From positions 1 through 7,726 of the forward strand of contig SUVZ01000168.1 in the NCBI GenBank assembly GCA_015061765.1: a stretch of 7,726 nt of DNA. The letters are read 5' to 3'. Both the position numbers and the translations under genes were made by a program. Positions 6,263 to 7,726 of this stretch are shown one piece after another. Below the pieces are notes generated by a model. The model was not told the DNA's origin and searched no databases. It was given only the letters and a program-made list of their open reading frames with translations. Source of the DNA: Lentisphaerota bacterium. GTDB lineage: Bacteria; Verrucomicrobiota; Kiritimatiellia; RFP12; UBA1067. Every line of letters starts with the position of its first letter. Within the stretch, counting starts at the first letter, position 1.

Positions 6263-7018
6263 TCACTCCGAGATGTCGTCGTTCCAGACCATTGCCGCCG
6301 TAGCAAGGACCGTCCCGTCGGAGATGCGGCGTATCTGGTGCAGGGAGCGATTCCCTTCGCAGAGACATTCGCTTGAAAGCACCTCTCCCGCCTTTGCGGC
6401 TGAACGGAAAACAATGTCGATCTCCGATGGACCGCCGCACCTCGTCAGCGTCTCCAACATCCATTCCACATAATGCACGTTGTTTACGTGGTCGTTGAAG
6501 TCCAGATCGCTCCTGCGGACGCGAATCTCGGCACGATTCGCCTCTTCATGAAGCTTTACAGACTTTCCGCCAAGGTCGTTGAATTCGACGGTTGGCGTAC
6601 CTTCCGGAACCAGACTGGCGAAATCCTCGGGGAGTTTTACGATTCTCTGCGATTTCATGTCCACATAAAGCCACTCTGAATGAGCTTGAAAGACTTCATT
6701 GCCGAAGCTGTCCACCGCCTGGAAACAGCGTGTGGCCAGAAGTTTCCCCTTCATTCCGCTGGGCCATGTGCGCAGAGTCAGTTCCGTCCCCCACGGAACG
6801 TAGCGGGATACTTTGACGAAAAGTCTGGACAGCATCCATGTGAGACCTTCATCCTGAAGCTTGCATATGCCCCAGCCAAGCCTGTCGGCACTAAGTCCTG
6901 CCGATTCCTGCATGTAGTTGCAGAGCGTTGCGAGCGACACATGATTTGTGACACCCGATTCATAGGAACGGACGGTAAACTTCTCATCAAGAAAATTCGC
7001 TGGTTCAAGAAGCTTCAT
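6263..7018 (-). CDS. Acyl-ACP thioesterase (FatA/FatB-like, double hotdog)
   Basis: This 251-residue cytoplasmic protein matches the bacterial acyl-ACP thioesterase family, which releases free fatty acids from acyl carrier protein. Seen: N-terminal hotdog domain about 10-130, with TNHVSLATLCNYMQESAG (24-41), LTWMLSRLFVKVSRYVPWG (59-77) and WPSGMKG (85-91). The second hotdog domain, about 160-250, carries RRSDLDFNDHVNNVHYVEWMLE (168-189), in which Asp173, Asn175 and His177 correspond to the plant enzyme catalytic Asp/Asn/His set. Length fits bacterial members, which lack the plant transit peptide. The ATG has AAGGAG 5 nt upstream (7024-7029), the strongest Shine-Dalgarno in the window. A TGGTAAAAT promoter lies at 7056-7064. 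The gene is first in an operon with folK. Chain-length specificity cannot be read from the sequence. Confidence 0.93.
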   Translation of the reverse strand: MKLLEPANFLDEKFTVRSYESGVTNHVSLATLCNYMQESAGLSADRLGWGICKLQDEGLTWMLSRLFVKVSRYVPWGTELTLRTWPSGMKGKLLATRCFQAVDSFGNEVFQAHSEWLYVDMKSQRIVKLPEDFASLVPEGTPTVEFNDLGGKSVKLHEEANRAEIRVRRSDLDFNDHVNNVHYVEWMLETLTRCGGPSEIDIVFRSAAKAGEVLSSECLCEGNRSLHQIRRISDGTVLATAAMVWNDDISE

Positions 7019-7055
7019 AATCTCTCCTTATGGATGCTTTGGGAAATTGGCGTAA

Positions 7056-7064
7056 ATTTTACCA
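7056..7064 (-). promoter_or_regulatory. Extended -10 promoter of the thioesterase-folK operon
   Basis: The minus strand reads TGGTAAAAT in the setting GTTGTGGTAAAAT, closely like the der promoter (CTTGTGGTATAAT). The expected start lies about 31 nt before the ATG, leaving room for the AAGGAG ribosome binding site. No recognisable -35 is present 16-18 bp upstream. Confidence 0.6.
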
Positions 7065-7183
7065 CAACATAAAGAAATAGGGACGGAAGGATCTCTGCAC
7101 CGCAAAGAGGTGACAAGACAAATCAATGCTGATAGTGTGTCTAACCTCTCGACTTCTTGGTGAAATGAATCTACCTAGTTGGT

Positions 7184-7593
7184 CTATTCCGAAAATAAGC
7201 GCGTCTCGTCCACTTGGTACAGTAAATTTCCACGCGCAGTAAGAAATCCCTTTAGTCTTTTTGTCGAAACGTGCGCCCCGCAATACTTCACTATAAGTTC
7301 TGTATTCACATCGTTATCCCAGTTGGTAGCGGACAACCTTACTTGTAAACGTACCGCTTTCAACAAAAATGCTGGATTCCTCATTAACACCCTCCCATGG
7401 CCTATTACCGTCACGATATGGAACGAAAAAATGTTGTGTTCTTTGATTTCCAACCAGCGCTCACATTCCCTTCTGTGACGGCTGCAAGTTTGATATTAGG
7501 ACCGAAGACTACCACATTCAAAGACGAACAGGCGCGAAATACCTCCCTTGACGCAAACGATATCTCACTGATTGTCTGCGAATTATATTTCAT
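7184..7593 (-). pseudogene. Possible BspA-like leucine-rich-repeat protein remnant, frame disrupted
   Basis: Two minus-strand frames together resemble BspA-type (LRR_5) surface proteins. The first (7593-7411) holds REVFRACSSLNVVVFGPNI, like the usual AF-x-x-C-SSL-x-x-V-x-x-P repeat, then a second degraded unit ending KSKNTTFF. The second frame continues with IVTVIGHGRVLMRNPAFLLK and later GNLLYQVDETRLF, like the G-x-LY-x-x-D-x-T-x-L element common in these proteins. The frames join at a run of six T (plus-strand A6 at 7426-7431): one extra T, or a -1 shift, would fuse them into about 136 residues. A third frame downstream (RFISPRSREVRHTIS) may continue the similarity. No start with a ribosome binding site and no signal peptide is seen. 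This is most likely a decayed fragment; homopolymer sequencing error or chance similarity are alternatives. The identification is by motif recall only. Confidence 0.4.
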
Positions 7594-7607
7594 CAAAATG
7601 TCTCTTT

Positions 7608-7625
7608 CCCCCCCCCCAAAAAAAA
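7608..7625. repeat. C10/A8 homopolymer junction (G10 after T8 on the minus strand)
   Basis: Ten C are followed directly by eight A. The tract is flanked by short complementary arms, CTCTTT (7602-7607) and AAAGAG (7623-7628). On the minus strand the G10 run ends 14 nt before the ATG of the repeat-protein remnant. Such tracts are prone to slippage and to sequencing error, so the exact length is uncertain. Confidence 0.8.
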
Positions 7626-7634
7626 GAGGCTTCG

Positions 7635-7660
7635 TGCATGAGTGTGGGTCGGTTCATGCA
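7635..7660. repeat. Inverted repeat TGCATGA-N12-TCATGCA
   Basis: Perfect 7-bp arms at 7635-7641 and 7654-7660 enclose a 12-nt GT-rich loop. With a small bulge the stem could extend by TTC/GAA. It is not followed by a T run, so it is not an obvious terminator. It could be a protein-binding site or chance; the function is unknown. Confidence 0.5.
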
Positions 7661-7726
7661 ATGAAATGATTGTTAGAGTGCTTGAAGCCCCCACCCTGTG
7701 GGTACTGGTGCGTTGTGAACAGGCGG

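Larger units (their letters stand above)
7072..7726. other. AT-richer region without an intact gene
   Basis: Upstream of the thioesterase promoter, both strands carry only short open frames with no convincing start or conserved domain. Base composition is visibly more AT-rich than in the genes to the left (one sampled line is about 40% GC against about 60% in der). Contents: a possible frame-disrupted repeat-protein remnant on the minus strand (7184-7593), a C10/A8 tract (7608-7625), an inverted repeat (7635-7660) and a small CCCAC-CCT-GTGGG hairpin (7690-7702). No tRNA, insertion sequence terminus or CRISPR repeat was recognised. Confidence 0.6.

Noticed and set aside
7059..7283. Minus-strand frame ending inside the thioesterase promoter as an independent gene
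   Set aside because: It has no ribosome binding site and overlaps the promoter; at most it is a further fragment of the repeat-protein remnant.
7671..7720. Possible integron attC-like site (GTTAGAG ... GTGAAC)
   Set aside because: There is no matching complementary core pair or imperfect palindrome of the right form, and no integrase or cassette is nearby.

Overview
The window reads as bacterial chromosomal DNA. Its genes are GC-rich (one sampled line inside der is about 60% GC), while the right end is AT-richer (one sampled line about 40%). A fused exosortase/EpsI protein, a polyprenyl-phosphate sugar transferase, a possible BspA-type leucine-rich-repeat remnant and extended -10 promoters would fit a Gram-negative of the PVC group, for example Kiritimatiellota, Lentisphaerota or Verrucomicrobiota. 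That placement is inference from gene content only; the window contains no rRNA or other strong taxonomic marker.

Left part, minus strand (1-2161). A promoter at 2153-2161 drives an exosortase with a fused C-terminal EpsI-type domain. Its stop codon overlaps the start of a WecA/TagO-like glycosyl-phosphate transferase that runs off the left edge. The pair looks like the start of an envelope or exopolysaccharide locus linked to exosortase-dependent surface protein sorting.

Middle part, minus strand (2181-5021). In transcription order: the GTPase gene der, then a promoter and tRNA-Ser(GCU), then an iron-type (YqhD/BDH-like) alcohol dehydrogenase. The dehydrogenase starts 41 bp after the tRNA, and a potential hairpin covers its ribosome binding site. 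A 105-bp divergent promoter region separates der from tcdA.

Right part. tcdA (plus, tRNA t6A dehydratase) converges with and overlaps the end of a two-gene minus-strand operon: acyl-ACP thioesterase followed by folK with a GTG start. Beyond the thioesterase promoter, 7072-7726 has no intact gene. It holds a possible frame-disrupted BspA-like repeat remnant, a C10/A8 homopolymer junction and small inverted repeats.

The most notable regulatory pattern is that all five recognisable promoters share TGGTA-N2-AT (an extended -10), mostly without a good -35. In two of them (exosortase and tcdA) the -10 hexamer lies exactly 6 nt before the ATG, which predicts leaderless mRNAs. I found no CRISPR array, insertion sequence or clearly new multi-gene system.
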